Part shown: positions 34,815 to 47,690 of the stretch, one piece after another
Numbering within the stretch: the first letter of the stretch is position 1
Layout of the letters: every line of letters begins with the position of its first letter
Source: Pontederia crassipes
Taxonomy: Eukaryota; Streptophyta; Magnoliopsida; Commelinales; Pontederiaceae
Reading direction: 5' to 3'
Assembly: GCA_030549335.1 (NCBI GenBank)
Contig: CM060188.1
Coordinates: 71,516,696 to 71,580,695, forward strand
Length of the DNA: 64,000 bases
Notes under the pieces: model-generated
The model's database searches: none
Told to the model about the DNA's origin: nothing
Seen by the model: only the letters and a program-made list of their open reading frames with translations
Made by a program: the position numbers and the translations under genes

Positions 34815-35992
34815 TGGATTCGCGGGCCGTTCCAAAATATACTGGGCTTTAACATTATTTATCTTATATTTTGTATAAAGTTTTTATTATATTTTTTTAA
34901 TATATTTTCCTATCAAACTTATTTAACATAACTTATTAATTCAAACTTAATATTTATTAACAAATTAAATTGTATTTTATCCAAACATCCACTAAAGTTA
35001 ATATATGAAATCATCCAAATTCATATTGAATTAATACGTGGATTCAATTAAATTTCACTTGGTCAAAAGCTACCTATAGGTTTAGAATTACAGTAAGATT
35101 CTACCTTTAAAAAATATTGATTATTTTTATCCTTTTTTTTGCATTAAATGAAATCCATAATATCCTTAGTGAGTTAATTGACAAATTTTCAACATAACAG
35201 ACTTCTACACTTCAGCATGACGTGTGCATGTAGGAACAAAATCCTAGTGTACAACTAGGTGGTGATCAACTCTCGCTGGTCACTGAAGAACATAATGTCC
35301 TCCATCACTTTTACACAATCAATAAGTAGTTGCATAACAATGGCCTATAACTTTAATCTCTTTTCGTGCTAAGGTTGTCATTATAATAGGAGTGTTCACG
35401 AATTGAATTTGATCTAATTCAATCTCGTACTTGACCTAACTAATTGTGGTAGGTCGGGTCACTCCTATTTCGAAGATTTGGATCTGAACTAACCTAATTA
35501 GATTTGAATCTAATTGAATCGGTCAGAATATTTGTCTATCATTTTTTTATTTTCTTTTATTATTTCTTACTTTTTATTATTAATATAAAACATTTTTAAA
35601 AGCATTAAATAATTTGATAAAAATACTATTATTTTACATATTTATATTATTTTTATTGAAATGTTTTTTATATAAAGTATAAGCTTAAAGTGAAATTGAA
35701 AAGATAAAAAAATTTCTATCGAGTTGAGTCGAATAGGGTTTAAAAATTCTAAATCATATTATGTCGGATAAAAGTCATTATATTCACCTGGTGGACTCCT
35801 AAATTGTATGCTCGATGAGCTGCCGACCCTTGTAGTACAACAACATATTGCAATTCGCATCGAGTCTCCTTCCAAACCTTTTAACCAACAGCATATTCTT
35901 CTACCCGATGAACCAACTATCGAAAGGAAGTTCTATGTCCAAGATCCTGATGAAAGTTGTCAATGACCTAATGAGGAAACATGAAATAATAG
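34815..35992. other. EF2 upstream intergenic region
   Basis: AT-rich. 35385-35785 contains GTGTTCACGAATTGAATTTG and related alternating words typical of decayed non-autonomous DNA transposons, without convincing TIRs. No gene seen. Confidence 0.4.
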
Positions 35993-38781
35993 TGTCACAC
36001 TTCACTCCGTGACTAAGTGCTAATTCCAACTATTATCTTCCTTAATTATGTTTAGCAATTCCAAAAATAAAATCGGCAAAACCTCCCTCCCTTACTTTCT
36101 TGTGTTATTAGCCAACACATACAAAATATGGATATATATTCATCAAAGTTTAATAAAAAAAACTATAAGATATGACATTCACATATGGTCATTATATTTT
36201 TTTTCCACAAATCATTTCACATATAACCCTACAGGATCAAGTCTCACACAACCTTACAAAATGATTCTAATAAACTCTAGTACAACTCTCGATGTTATAT
36301 ATTATATGCATGCTTTTTAAAAATGAAAGCTGAGAGAAAATAAAAGTACTCCAACGGCTCGACCTCTTATATATATATCAAAGGCAAGCTTCGAGTCGAC
36401 TCAACTCGAGAACTTATAATTATCTGAAAAATTCAACAAGGATAATGTGAGCAACAATCGTTTGCTCAATGAGTGGAATAAATGTACAACATATGGGAAT
36501 AATACGAGTGCATATAACATTTAAATAATCATATTTCTTTCATATGAGAAAACGTTTAAAGCATAACTACTATCACATAACTTTTCAAATCATATGAACT
36601 TTTACATAAATACAAATTATTCAATATATCATCATATTCATAGTTAGACTCCACACATGTGTCATTGCACACACTCATCATGTCATATAATTAAGCAGAG
36701 CTTCATAATCAAGAGTATCAGATACGCAGAGTAAATCATGGGTCAATATGTATCCCTCTATGATTGTGTGTCATACAGTTAAGCAGAACTTCACAATCAA
36801 GAGTCTCAGATACGCAGAGCAAATCATGGTCAATGCGTATCCCAATCATGATTGTGTGTCACCCCAATCATGATTCTCAGATACGCAGAGCAATCATGGG
36901 TCAATACGTGCACGCAAAACAGCCTCCAAAGAGCAAAGACACCCGATATACGCCCCAAATGCTTCATGTATATCAAATGCGATCCGAAAGACCTTTTTCA
37001 AACAACATGGCTAATGAACACATGGAGTTTAACAATATCAAAATACACATCATAATCTCATATCATTATCAAATAAAACTTATTTTCACTTCACAAGCAT
37101 TGTTCCATGAAAATATTTTTGTATAAGATATTACTCCATCTCATATGAAATCCGTGAATCATATCATAAATATCTTTCATAACTCAAGATATGTTTCAAT
37201 AATAATAATAATATTTACTTGAGACAATATCATAAATAAGAGAACTAACATATAATATTTTGTTATGTTGTAAATTTACCCACTCACCTTGTACTTTTTC
37301 CCTTCAAAGAGGTTTACTAGATTTTCTTCATTTCACTTGTAACTTGTTGGTTTCCTACAAGCAATGATGCTATTTCAGTTTTCAATTACTAATAATAATA
37401 ATATGCAATGCATGCTCATGCATGAACACTTATACACCTTAAAATGCATATAATCACTTCTAATACTAATGTGTAATTTCATGTGTTTATGTTCATATGC
37501 TACTTCACATCTCAACTATTCAATTTTTCAAAGTTTAACTAGGTGCTGTCTCAGAATTTCAGACTGAGTGACTCTCAATACATAATTCATAATTTCTTAA
37601 TAACATGAGCAAATTCTGTGATTATGGATAAATTAGAAACTAGAATTACTAAGGTTTCCAACCCCCAAACTTCATTTACTAATTCCAAATGATCAAGTCA
37701 TAAAATCCAAGGCAATCTGACCTAGGGGTTTGTGTTCTGACAGGCTGTGTGTCACTAAAAGATTAATTTATATGTTTCTTCACACTTGATTATTTAATTA
37801 GATAATAATTTTTCCGAAAACTTAACTTCCTTATTTTTTAGTCATAAAAATTAGAGAATTTAACTCCTTGTATAACTCTATAATGAAAATAATCCATTCG
37901 GGTCGTGTTCTGTTAATGTCTTGGAACCTAATAGAAAACTTACTATGAAATAAAAAATTTATTTCTCCACATCTACGTATCCAAATTGGATGATTCCACT
38001 TCTCACCGAACCCTTGTAAAGTATAATTTAACATGTATAAATTGCAAACCCTAATTCAATTTATCCTAATCGTACCCTAATCTACAAGGCGGACATGTCT
38101 CTGACTCGGGATAGAGTGAGCGACCTACGGTGCTCGATTCATAACTTTCTCTACGGAAGTCCTTTTTACATGATTCTTATTGTCACGAAAAGCTAACATC
38201 GAGAGGATAAACCATGCAAATATTCAGGATTTATGAAGAATACTTACTATGATATGATCATATGAAGTTGAATGTCGATTTCGGATCCGCAGATTCACCC
38301 TAACCCAGCAAACGTGTCGAATTTCCTCAGGTTGTTCGGCAATGGATCTAATCTTGGAAATTTTTCGGCTTGCATATAATACGAATAAATGATTTATATA
38401 TTTTTTTACAGAATTTTGACACGTCATATGATGGTTTGGAAAAATTATTTTCTAAGCAGCTGGTGAGCTGTCTGCTTCAGCTGCTTGAAACCCTATTGGT
38501 TGAAATGGAGGTCCAATCATATTATTTGGTTAAAAATTAGTGTTAAACTTCTAATTAATATTAGTTAATCATAATTAAACATGTTATTATAATATTTACA
38601 AATATTAGAATTAATTCTTAATAATCTTATATAATTTCTTTATAATGCTTATCGATAATTTAATTTTAATTATGCTTTAATCCAAAGGTTAGTTGCTGCA
38701 CGTAAGCATCTAAACTTACTTAAAATGCTAATTAAAAGTAAGATTATGTTAAAATGATATTTGTGGAGCACGTCCGTCACA
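35993..38781 (-). repeat. 3' LTR of gypsy element (2.79 kb, complete)
   Basis: Complete TG...CA LTR. Contains ~80-90-bp imperfect tandem repeats at about 36690-36905 (TCAGATACGCAGAGCA / AATCATGGGTCAATACG words) and several short open frames without domains. Confidence 0.87.
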
Positions 38782-38795
38782 ATTCTCTCCTCCTT
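38782..38795 (-). other. polypurine tract of gypsy element
   Basis: Minus strand AAGGAGGAGAGAAT immediately before the 3' LTR, preceded by TTTCGGGACGAAAT as in many plant gypsy elements. Confidence 0.8.
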
Positions 38796-39021
38796 AAAAA
38801 AATTTCGTCCCGAAATTTAGGTGTATGTTGTGAAGGATAAGAATGAATACTTCCTTCTTATTTGGTCATTCTCACTAATGACTTTTTTCTGTATCACGCT
38901 AACACTAAGGAAAATTTTTTTCCAAAATTTATTTTCCTTGACCCTTATAATTTATACTATATTTTCTTCTCTAGACAAACATTCTTATAATATAATAGTT
39001 TGAGTTTCTCTTTATATGCAG
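38796..39021 (+). other. possible intron of the captured ATPase fragment
   Basis: The sequence before 39022 ends in a good acceptor (TTTATATGCAG) and is T-rich. The first ~25 bp belongs to the gypsy 3' end; the rest may be ATPase intron carried along. Confidence 0.4.
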
Positions 39022-39690
39022 AAGGTTGCTCTGTAATTTATTGATGGTACAATTTTTATTTCTCTATGAGAAAAATGTAATTGTATGTACTATTCCTTGT
39101 TGATGTTCTGTTCTATTTGATTTTTTGATTTAACGCATAGCATAATAACGGAATATCATATCTCAAAAGATATGAGAAAAGTTGGTTATTGCATCAACCC
39201 ATATGAGTTAGCACCCATTGTACATGGACATAATAACAAGGATTTGAAGAACAATGGAGGACTAGATGGAATAGCAAGGAAGATTTCTGTTTCACTTGAT
39301 GCTGGCATAATGATAGGTAGAATTTCTTTTTTTTTCAACAAGTATGTCGAAAAATCACTAAGAAGCTTCGAGATGTTTGTTTAGGTTGCTTTACAAAGAT
39401 TTGACATTGATTATTCTTATGATTTACACTTTGATATATATAGTTGTTTGACTTCTATCTGAAGACTGATCAAAGGGTACATACGATGGTTTAAAAATCT
39501 TACTTAGTATATTTTTTATCATCATAATTACAACAACCAATTACTATAAGTAGTCATTACAGTTTAGAGACTTACATAAAGAAAAGAAAAGGATCTTGAT
39601 CCAAATGACCAGAGATGAACACAGACAAAAATTTGTGTTCATGACTTGTTGATTGATGAGCTTGTCTACAAAGGATTTGATCAATATCAT
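39022..39690 (+). pseudogene. ACA-type Ca2+-ATPase gene fragment inside gypsy element
   Basis: The plus strand encodes a decayed N-terminal piece of a plant autoinhibited P-type (2B) Ca2+-ATPase. A short exon end (VAL*FIDG at 39025-39046, for AALQFIDG) precedes a retained intron ending GCATAG at 39140. Then come MRKVGYCINPYELAPIV, GGLDGIARKISVSLD, NKYVEKSLRSF, TLIILM (TM1 region), KGTYDGLKILLSI (TM2), SLQFRDLHKEKKRI, TRDEHRQK and a degraded HDLLIDELV. Frameshifts near 39400 and 39630 and stops (TAG at 39382, several TGA) show it is dead. The intron means genomic or unspliced RNA was captured. It is antisense to the retroelement. No phosphorylation-site (DKTGT) region is present. Confidence 0.85.
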
Positions 39691-41949
39691 CGAAGAAACA
39701 TTGAATATATCATGAATACACAATATCTCTAGTGGTTGAACTTAACAAATAAATAATTGACCCAATACATTCTAGAATCTCATATGATCCCTATGTATCA
39801 TGGTTATAACTTTCCTTTATATTTTTTTTCGTAAGTAATGTTGTCATTGTGAATTCACTATTCTAATTATTTTTTATTTCTTTATTGATATTTCACAATA
39901 TTCCTGCATTTATTATATTCGTTTGACTATAACATTTTCCTAATGTGCGAATTTAAAATTTCATTAAAGAATTAATTCTTTCATCTAATCATGTTACCCA
40001 TAGTTAATTTTATATAAAATTCCCATAAAGGTAAGTACTAAGATCATGAGTGAAACACTAATTGCAAGGAAATTTCCAAATATTGGACAAACTTTATGGA
40101 TAACAAGAACAATGAGTAGTACTTCAACAATTATATGAGTCTATCATGACAAGCAAAAGAAGATGACACATTGAATAAAGTAACCATCGATTATTATGCA
40201 TCCCTAAGTCAAATATGATCACTGTTATTCGTAAGAATGATGGTCAGAGTATAAGCAACAATGAGTTTTGTGAATAAGACTTTCCCTTTCTAATTGATTT
40301 ACAATAGTGAAATGTCAATTCGAATTAACGATCGAGGATCACAAAAGGCGTCCCCCTCCAATCGCTCATTCGTTAAACTTCAAAATAATATTTCATGAGT
40401 CGATTTGAATTTGCGATTGAGAATCAAAAAGGTGTCCCCCTCCAATCACTCCTTCGCTAAACTTCCAAAATTGATGGACATACTAAAGTCTAAAATGGTA
40501 AATCATTTATCACCCATAAAGGAGTGACAATGGTGATTTAATTAGTCACCCTAGATGAGATGTGATAGATAATGATGAGTAAATATCACTTCCAAATATG
40601 AGGGATTACAATCGATAACTGATTAAGAATCGTCAATGAGTCAGAATGCATAATAATGAATATTGTTTGACAACTATGGTTTGACAATTGACAATAATTC
40701 TGATATGAATAATAGCAATTCAAGGTTTCATAGTGACATCAAGATCAATTATAATAATTCACATTAGACAATACTTTAATGATCATCATATAATTTGAAT
40801 TGTATCAAATAATTATCATTTTTCAACACTAAACTGATTTGATGATTGGTTCTCCAACCCTTATGCATAGTCTAATATTGTTATTTATTTATATAAAATG
40901 TTTACCATTTCTTATTGATATAAACATCTCATAATGTCATCATAGGATTACAAGCATCTATTCTCTTACTGATTGTCCCTACAAAACCTTCTATATTTCG
41001 TATAATAATGTTGAGATTTGATGTTCTCAAATCCGAAGAAAAAAAAATTCATACTTTACTATCTACATATCCAACACAAATAATTTCTTTCCATAATAAG
41101 GATCATTCATATGTATATCTATAAAGTTTTCATGATCACATTCATATTTCCCTTATGTTATTTATAGCACATTTGCAATTTGATTTTGATTATTCAAAAC
41201 AACGTAATTATACTTTATTTCAATTTTTCCTATCTTCTTATCCACATATTTTATTTGGATCAATCTCAATCTTGTAGAATTAAGCTTCAAAGTCAACATT
41301 ATTTACAAATTTAGAATAATCATAATCATTTAAGAGAGTCGAACAAATATAATGTCCAAACCCAAAGACTTGATTGTTAAAATTAGAATAACAATGATGT
41401 AATACATATTTATTATCTGATTCTCATACATATGGGTATTTCAATGTATGTTAAATATAAAACTATGAAGGGTAGTTTGTAAATATCCTCTCATCACACC
41501 TTCATAAGATTCAAATGTATTTATTCCAAAACACAATGTCTCATTACAAAACTTTTATAACACAATATCTTAGGATGTGACTTTTCTTATCATTTTCATT
41601 TTCTTTCTGATATAAGATGCAAACTAGTTGTTCTTTATGTAACAAGTTCTTGTTCAAATCAATAAGCTTGCAAACACAATCATATGTACATGATTAGTTC
41701 ATATTCTTTTAGATTTGGTACAAGAGAACACATTATACTTCATTTCTATATTAGGGAAAAATGTTGCATGATAAATAATTGATCAAAGTCATTCAAATAT
41801 ATCATATCATCATACATATCAAGGATATGATTTGTTTTTCTTAGAATTGACATGATCTAATATCATGAGGTCAACCCAAAACTCATGCATAATTTGGCTC
41901 TTAATTTTATTTTCCAATAATAATGTTGAGAAATAGTGTTTAAATATCT
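39691..41949. other. decayed internal region of gypsy element
   Basis: AT-rich, no domain confidently placed. 40315-40478 holds a diverged tandem duplication with CGTCCCCCTCCAATC / TGTCCCCCTCCAATC. Confidence 0.5.
40315..40478 (+). repeat. ~85-bp diverged tandem duplication
   Basis: Units about 40315-40400 and 40401-40478 share GTC(A/G)ATT(C/T)GAATT, GG(C/T)GTCCCCCTCCAATC and TTCG(T/C)TAAACTTC. Confidence 0.75.
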
Positions 41950-42435
41950 CTCATGATGTGCATGACCTTCGGAATTGAGAGATCATAAGGTTGTGAGTGG
42001 TTTGATGAAAAAAATCACAATGATCGTATCGAGTTCCATGTATATAAATGTTGAGATATACCATTTTTATTTTACTTTAGCTAATGGTATCCATCTCTTA
42101 AAGTCATTTTTGATAATAGAGTGGTACTTGTAGTTCATCAAGCAAGTAACTCATTCTTGATAAATTATTCTTCACAATCACTTAGTCTAGATGTCTATAA
42201 TTGATGTCCAATTAAAGAACATATCTTTCTTTTTGAAGAATAAGTCCGAAATTCAAAGTTTTGATTTGAATACAAGCCTCATCGGAATGTTCATATAGTT
42301 CTTTTAATCTTATATGTGTTATACAATAAGGAGTCTTAGAAGTAGGAATAGTTCTATGGACTAGATCCATAAAGAATTCCATCTATCTCCTCGGTCATAA
42401 TTTAGGAAGATCTTCTAGGAATATTTCCAAATTCC
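41950..42435 (-). pseudogene. gypsy reverse transcriptase remnant
   Basis: The minus strand reads EIFLEDLPKL, then MEFFMDLV and LKELYE, matching the start of plant gypsy RT (DVFPEDLP ... EFxIDLVPGT ... LKEL). After several frame changes it gives LDINYR (for CIDYREL) and TLRDGYH (for DLRSGYH). Stops and frameshifts throughout make it non-functional. Protease, RNase H and integrase remnants were not confidently placed. Confidence 0.75.
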
Positions 42436-43125
42436 TATATGATTGGTATATCTTTCAATCGTGACCCATTTTTCCTTTATCTCGATGACAAAAGCAAAGT
42501 AAACTTCTCATCCCTTTCTAATTAACTTATCTATCATTATTATATAAATAATGCAAGAGGAGAAAATTCTAACATTTATAAAAAAATGTAACTCTTAATA
42601 TTCCTGATAACTCAAAGTAAACTTCTTCCTTAAAACAATATGAAGTGGCATGTTGACGAACTAATTAATCACCTTTGGGTAAGACATTATAGTCTTAGAT
42701 ATTTAAATAAATGAAATATGTCATCATTTTCCACTTAGTCTCATTTGACTCCATATTCATTTATATCTTTTGCAAGTACTACTAGTTTGATCCATAACAT
42801 TGCCATCATGAAACATTATTGATGGACCCATTGTGATCACATCATCACATAAGAAGGATCATTGTCGACATCAAATGTCACACCATGTACCGATGCATAA
42901 TGCATGAGATGAAAATGAACTCCTAATAGGTCGACCGTCAGACGGAGCAAATTTACAAATGTCAATAATATCAAATTGCCCCTCACCACATTACTCGTGT
43001 AGTGATATCTTTACCCTTTCAAAATATAAAATAAGAAAAACAATCAAAAGAATGCACTATCAATCTAATGCACATAATGTCATCTAACATTAAACTTAAC
43101 TCATACTGTCTACAGAATCTTATAA

Positions 43126-43142
43126 CTTAAGCTCTGATACCA
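43126..43142 (-). other. primer binding site of gypsy element
   Basis: Minus-strand TGGTATCAGAGCTTAAG, 5 nt from the LTR edge; tRNA-Met type. Confidence 0.85.
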
Positions 43143-43147
43143 AACTC

Positions 43148-45786
43148 TGTCACATCTCACTCCGTGACTAAGTGCTAATTCCAACTATTGCCTTTCTTAA
43201 TTATGTTTAGCAATTTTAAAAATAAAATTGGCAAATCCTCCCTCCCTTACTTTCTTGTGTTATTAGCCAACACATACAAAAGATGGATATATATTCATCA
43301 AAGTTTAATAAAAAAAACTATAAGATATGATATTCACATATGGTCATTATATATTTTTTTCCACAAATCATTTCACATATAACCCCACAGGATCAAGTCT
43401 CACACAACCTTACAAAATGATTCTAATAAACTCTAGTACAACTCTCGATGTTATCTATTATATGCATGCTTTTTAAAAATGAAAGTTGAGAGAAAATAAA
43501 AGTACTCAAACGGCTCGACCTCTTCAATATATATCAAAGGCAAGCTTCGAGTCGACTCAACTCGAGAACTTATAATTATCTGAAAAATTCAACAAGGGTA
43601 ATGTGAGCAACAATCGTTTGCTCAATGAGTGAAATAAATGTACAACATAGGGGAATAATACGAGTGCATATAACATTTAAATAATCATATTTCTTTCATA
43701 TGAGAAAACGTTTAAAGCATAACTACTATCACATAACTTTTCAAATCATATGAACTTTTACATAAATATAAATTATTCAAAATATCATCATATTCATAGT
43801 TAAACTCCACACATGTGTTATTGCACACACTCATATCATGGGTCAATACGTATCTCTTTATGATCATGTGTCATACAGTTAAGCAGAGCTTAATAATCAA
43901 GAGTATCAGATATGCAGAGTAAATCATGGGTCAATACGTATCCCTCTATGATTGTGTGTCATACAGTTAAGCAGAGCTTCACAATCAAGAGTCTCAGATA
44001 CGAGAGCAAATCATGAGTCAATACGTATCCCAATCATGATTGTGTGTCACCCCAATCATGATTCTCAGATACGCAGAGCAATCATGGGTCAATACGTGCA
44101 CGTAAAGCAGCCCTCAAAGGGCAAAGACACCCGATATACGCCCCAAAGGCTTCATGTATATCGAATGCGGTCCGAAAGACCTTTTTCAAACAACATGACT
44201 AATGAACACATGGAGTTTAACAATATCAAAATACACATCATAATCTCATATCATTATCAAATAAAACTTATTTTCACTTCACAAGCATTGTTCCATGAAA
44301 ACATTTTTATATAAAATATTACCCTTCTCATATGAAATCATTGAATCATATCATAAATATCTTTCATAACTCAATATATATTTCAATAATAATAATAATA
44401 ATCTTTGCTTGAGGTAATACTATAAATAATAGAACTAACATATAACATTTTGCTATGTTGTAAATTTACCCACTCACCTTGTACTTTTTTTCTTTCGAAG
44501 AGGTTTACTAGATTTTCTTCATTTCACTTGTAACTTTTCAATTACTAATAATAATAATATGCAATGCATACTCATGCATGAACACTTATACACCTTAAAA
44601 TGCATATAATCCCTTCTAATACTAATGTGTAATTTCAGGTGTTTATGTTCATATGCTACTTCACACTCCCAACTATTCAATTTTCCAAAGTTTAATTAGG
44701 TGTTGTCTCAGGATTTTCAGACTGAGTGACTCTCAATACATAATTCATAATTTCTTAATAACATGAGCAAATTCTGTGATTATGGATAAATTAGAAACTA
44801 GAATTACTAAGGTTTCCAACCCCCAAAACTTCATTTACTAATTCCAAATGATCAAGTCATAAAATCCAAGGCAATCTGACCTAGGGGTTTGTGTTCTGAC
44901 AGGCTGTGTGTCACTAAAAGATTAATTTATATGTTTCTTCACACTTGATTATTTAATTAGATAATAATTTTTTCGAAAACTAAACTTCCTTATTTTTTAG
45001 TCATAAAAATTAGAGAATTTAACTCCTTGTATAACTCTATAACGAAAATAATCCATTCGGGTCGTGTTCTGTTAATGTCTTGGAACATGATAGAAAACTT
45101 ACTATGAAATAAAAAATTCATTTCTCCACATCTACGTATCCAAATTGGATGATTCCACTTCTCACCCAACCCTTGTGAAGTATAATTTAACACTTATAAA
45201 CTTCAAACTGTAATTCGATTTATCCTAATCGTACCCTAATCTACAAGGCGGGCCTGTCTCTGACTCGGGAAAGAGTGAGCGACCTATGGTGCTCGGTTCA
45301 TAACTTTCTCTACGGAAGTCCTTTTTACATGTCTTTTGGTCACAAAAAGCTAACATTGAGAGGATAAACCATGAAAAATTTCAGGATTTATGAAGAACTA
45401 TTTACTAAGATATGATCATATGAAGTTGAAGGTCGATTTTGGATCCGCAGATTCACCCTAACCCAGAAAACTTGTCAAATTTCCTCAGGCTGTTCGGCAA
45501 TGGATCTGATCTTGGAAATTGTTCGGCTTGCAGATAATATGAATAAATTATTTATATATTTTTTACAGAATTTTGACACGTCATATGATGGTTTGGAAAA
45601 ATTATTTTCTAAGCAGCTGGTGAGCTGCCTACTTCAGCTACTTGAGATCCTATTGGTTGAAATGGAAGTTCAATCATATTATTTGGTTAAAAGTTAGTAT
45701 TAAACTTCTAATTAACATTAGTTAATTATAATTAAATGTGTTTATTATAATATTTACAAATATTAGAATTAATTCTTAATAATCTT
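43148..45786 (-). repeat. 5' LTR of gypsy element, truncated
   Basis: Highly similar to 35993-38629 with small indels. It carries an additional piece of the ~85-bp tandem array (43832-44098). Similarity stops at AATCTT (45786), where the other LTR continues ~150 bp further. Confidence 0.87.
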
Positions 45787-46555
45787 GTCTTCAACAGCTT
45801 GGTATTTCTCCGAGAGGCAAGCTGATGCAACTCCTCAGCAATTTTAGCTTATAGAAGCCCTAGTTTATGGACCTATAGGATGCATTTGTGAATTACATTT
45901 TGTTTTCCTTTCTAAAACCTACCCATTTTTTTGGTTGGACGTTTGATGGGAAATTTTTAGATTGCTCTTGTTCAAAATAATTGTAGATAATAACTATGGT
46001 TTCTCCTTGAAAGGGAAATGGTTCAGTCAATGAAAGCTTAGCATTTCTTTGATAAAATTTTGCTCACTAAGTCAGAGAGTTGTTGGAGTTGGAATATCAA
46101 AACACATTTGTTGATGTGCTTGGAATTAACAATACTTTGTAAGGCAAACAACCTACCATCCAAATTCTACTTGAGTAAGTTGATGATATTGGTTAGGAGA
46201 TCTATCAATCATGTTTTAGAAATTTAGTAACTATTTTTTTAAGCTCCACTACATGAACGTATGAGTTCTCAAGTTGAAATTGCTTTGCCATTAGGAAAAT
46301 ACTCTGAAAATAAAAAAGGAACACAAGCTCCTCTCGAAACTAAAAGGGAGATGCAAGCTCCTTGGGACAACCTCTCTTCCTCCCATCACTCTCTTTTCTT
46401 TGCGTGGATCACATTTAAGTCTGTTCATTATGTTGGTGGTTGCCTTCACGATCGACGTTGGTCTTGCAAATTGCAATACATATGTTATCAGCATTGGTCT
46501 TTGTTCCGTGTTAAGGAGCAGCATCATATTACAATGTTTTAAAATTATTTGACAT
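45787..46555. other. sequence right of the gypsy truncation point
   Basis: Begins TCTTCAACAG (acceptor-like), then a short frame ending GKLMQLLSNFSL and a stop at about 45850. It could be a terminal exon of a gene disrupted here, but I do not recognise it. The rest has no clear coding signal. Confidence 0.25.
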
Positions 46556-47371
46556 AATCCACAAGGGCTGAGGTCAACAGGAGAAAGAGAGTAAGTCGGA
46601 TTTGAAGAGCTTGCGGCACATTAAGCATAGATTTTCATATCCAAAATTTTAGGAGCACAATTCACATAACACAACTTGCAACAATTTCTATCATTCAAAT
46701 CTTACAACTCACATCTCCTCTCCCTTCCTCGCATCTCGACCACAACAGCAAGAGAAGAAGAAAGAGAAAGGAAAGAAAGAAAGAAAGTAAAGGAAAAAGA
46801 AAGAAAGAGGAATTAGGATTAATAGGGTTTTAACCAAACTCTAAAGGTATGTTGAGGGGATCCAAATCTTCTAAACCTCTCCCTAATGATGTTTGATTGT
46901 GTGAATTGGGACATGAAGAACAAATCCTTTGTTCTCGAAGTGAAGGTTTAGGAAATATGCATTTGATGATTGATATTATTCATGTTACTATGATTAGAAT
47001 CTAATGTGCTTCATGTATGATTAAGATTACTGTTCTATTGCTATTCATGTATAGATGTAGGATGTTTATTGTTACTTGTGATAGCTCAAAATGGAATTGT
47101 CTAATGCTCATGTGCATATATGAATGTGATTAATGTCTTCATGTGAAAACCCCATTTACTTCATTATTAGAATCCTAAGAATGTTGAGGAATGTTTCATA
47201 TATTGTTTGAAAGTTCAAGGTGTCAAGATATGCATGATTTGAAAGGAAGAATGTAAAATTGTATGGTCTGTCGTCCCGAAACGAGCGACTGATATATTAT
47301 CGATCGATCGTTCTGGACGACAAAATAGTCTCGACATTTGTCCAACGATCGTCCGAAAGCCTTTCGGATGC

Positions 47372-47690
47372 CCGTTTAGAGTAGTCCTTACTCTATATAA
47401 TTCACAGTCAACACAACATCCAGTTTCGGTCGTCCGAAAGTCATGTAACGGTCGACCGATACCTTAGCGATCGTCCGATTTAGAGCAGTCATACTCTCTA
47501 CGATTAGCAGTCGACCGAACGTCCAGTTTGATCGTTCGAAAGTCATGAAACGGTTGACCGATACCCCAATGATCGTCTGATTTGGAGAGTTGTTGCTCTC
47601 TGAAATTAACGATCAATCCAACACCCAGTTTGGTCATCTGAAATGATGATAATAGTCGACCGAAAATCCTATCGGTCACTCGATATCCAA
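47372..47690 (+). repeat. ~103-bp minisatellite, 3 units, CpG-rich
   Basis: Units begin near 47372, 47477 and 47578 with (C)GTTTAGAG/GATTTAGAG/GATTTGGAG. Each contains TCCAGTTT or CCCAGTTT, a GTCGACCGA-type word and (T)CGATCGTC. The preceding 100 bp holds similar GATCGATCG words. Confidence 0.8.

Larger units (their letters stand above)
35993..45786 (-). mobile_element. Ty3/gypsy LTR retrotransposon, heavily decayed
   Basis: Two ~2.7-kb direct repeats (35993-38781 and 43148-45786) flank a 4.4-kb internal region. On the minus strand the LTR starts TGTGACGG and ends GTGTGACA. A tRNA-Met PBS (43142-43126) lies just inside the right LTR and a polypurine tract (38795-38782) just inside the left one, fixing the orientation. 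Remnants of gypsy RT are readable on the minus strand at 42.43-41.95 kb, so it was once autonomous or derived from an autonomous element. The right LTR has lost its terminal ~150 bp, so no TSD pair can be shown. Inside lies an antisense Ca2+-ATPase gene fragment. The lineage within gypsy (chromovirus-like by the polypurine context) is uncertain. Confidence 0.88.

Noticed and set aside
36764-37126. 120-codon frame, repeated at 43952-44314, as a conserved gene
   Set aside because: Both copies sit at the same place in the two LTRs of the gypsy element; similarity reflects LTR identity, and no domain is recognisable.
39172-39384. A small intact gene encoding ~70 aa
   Set aside because: It is one frame of the Ca2+-ATPase pseudogene, ended by a Trp-to-stop change, with homology continuing in other frames.
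36690-44098. CRISPR-like array from repeated ~30-bp words
   Set aside because: Spacers are not unique, repeats are imperfect and lie in eukaryotic LTRs.
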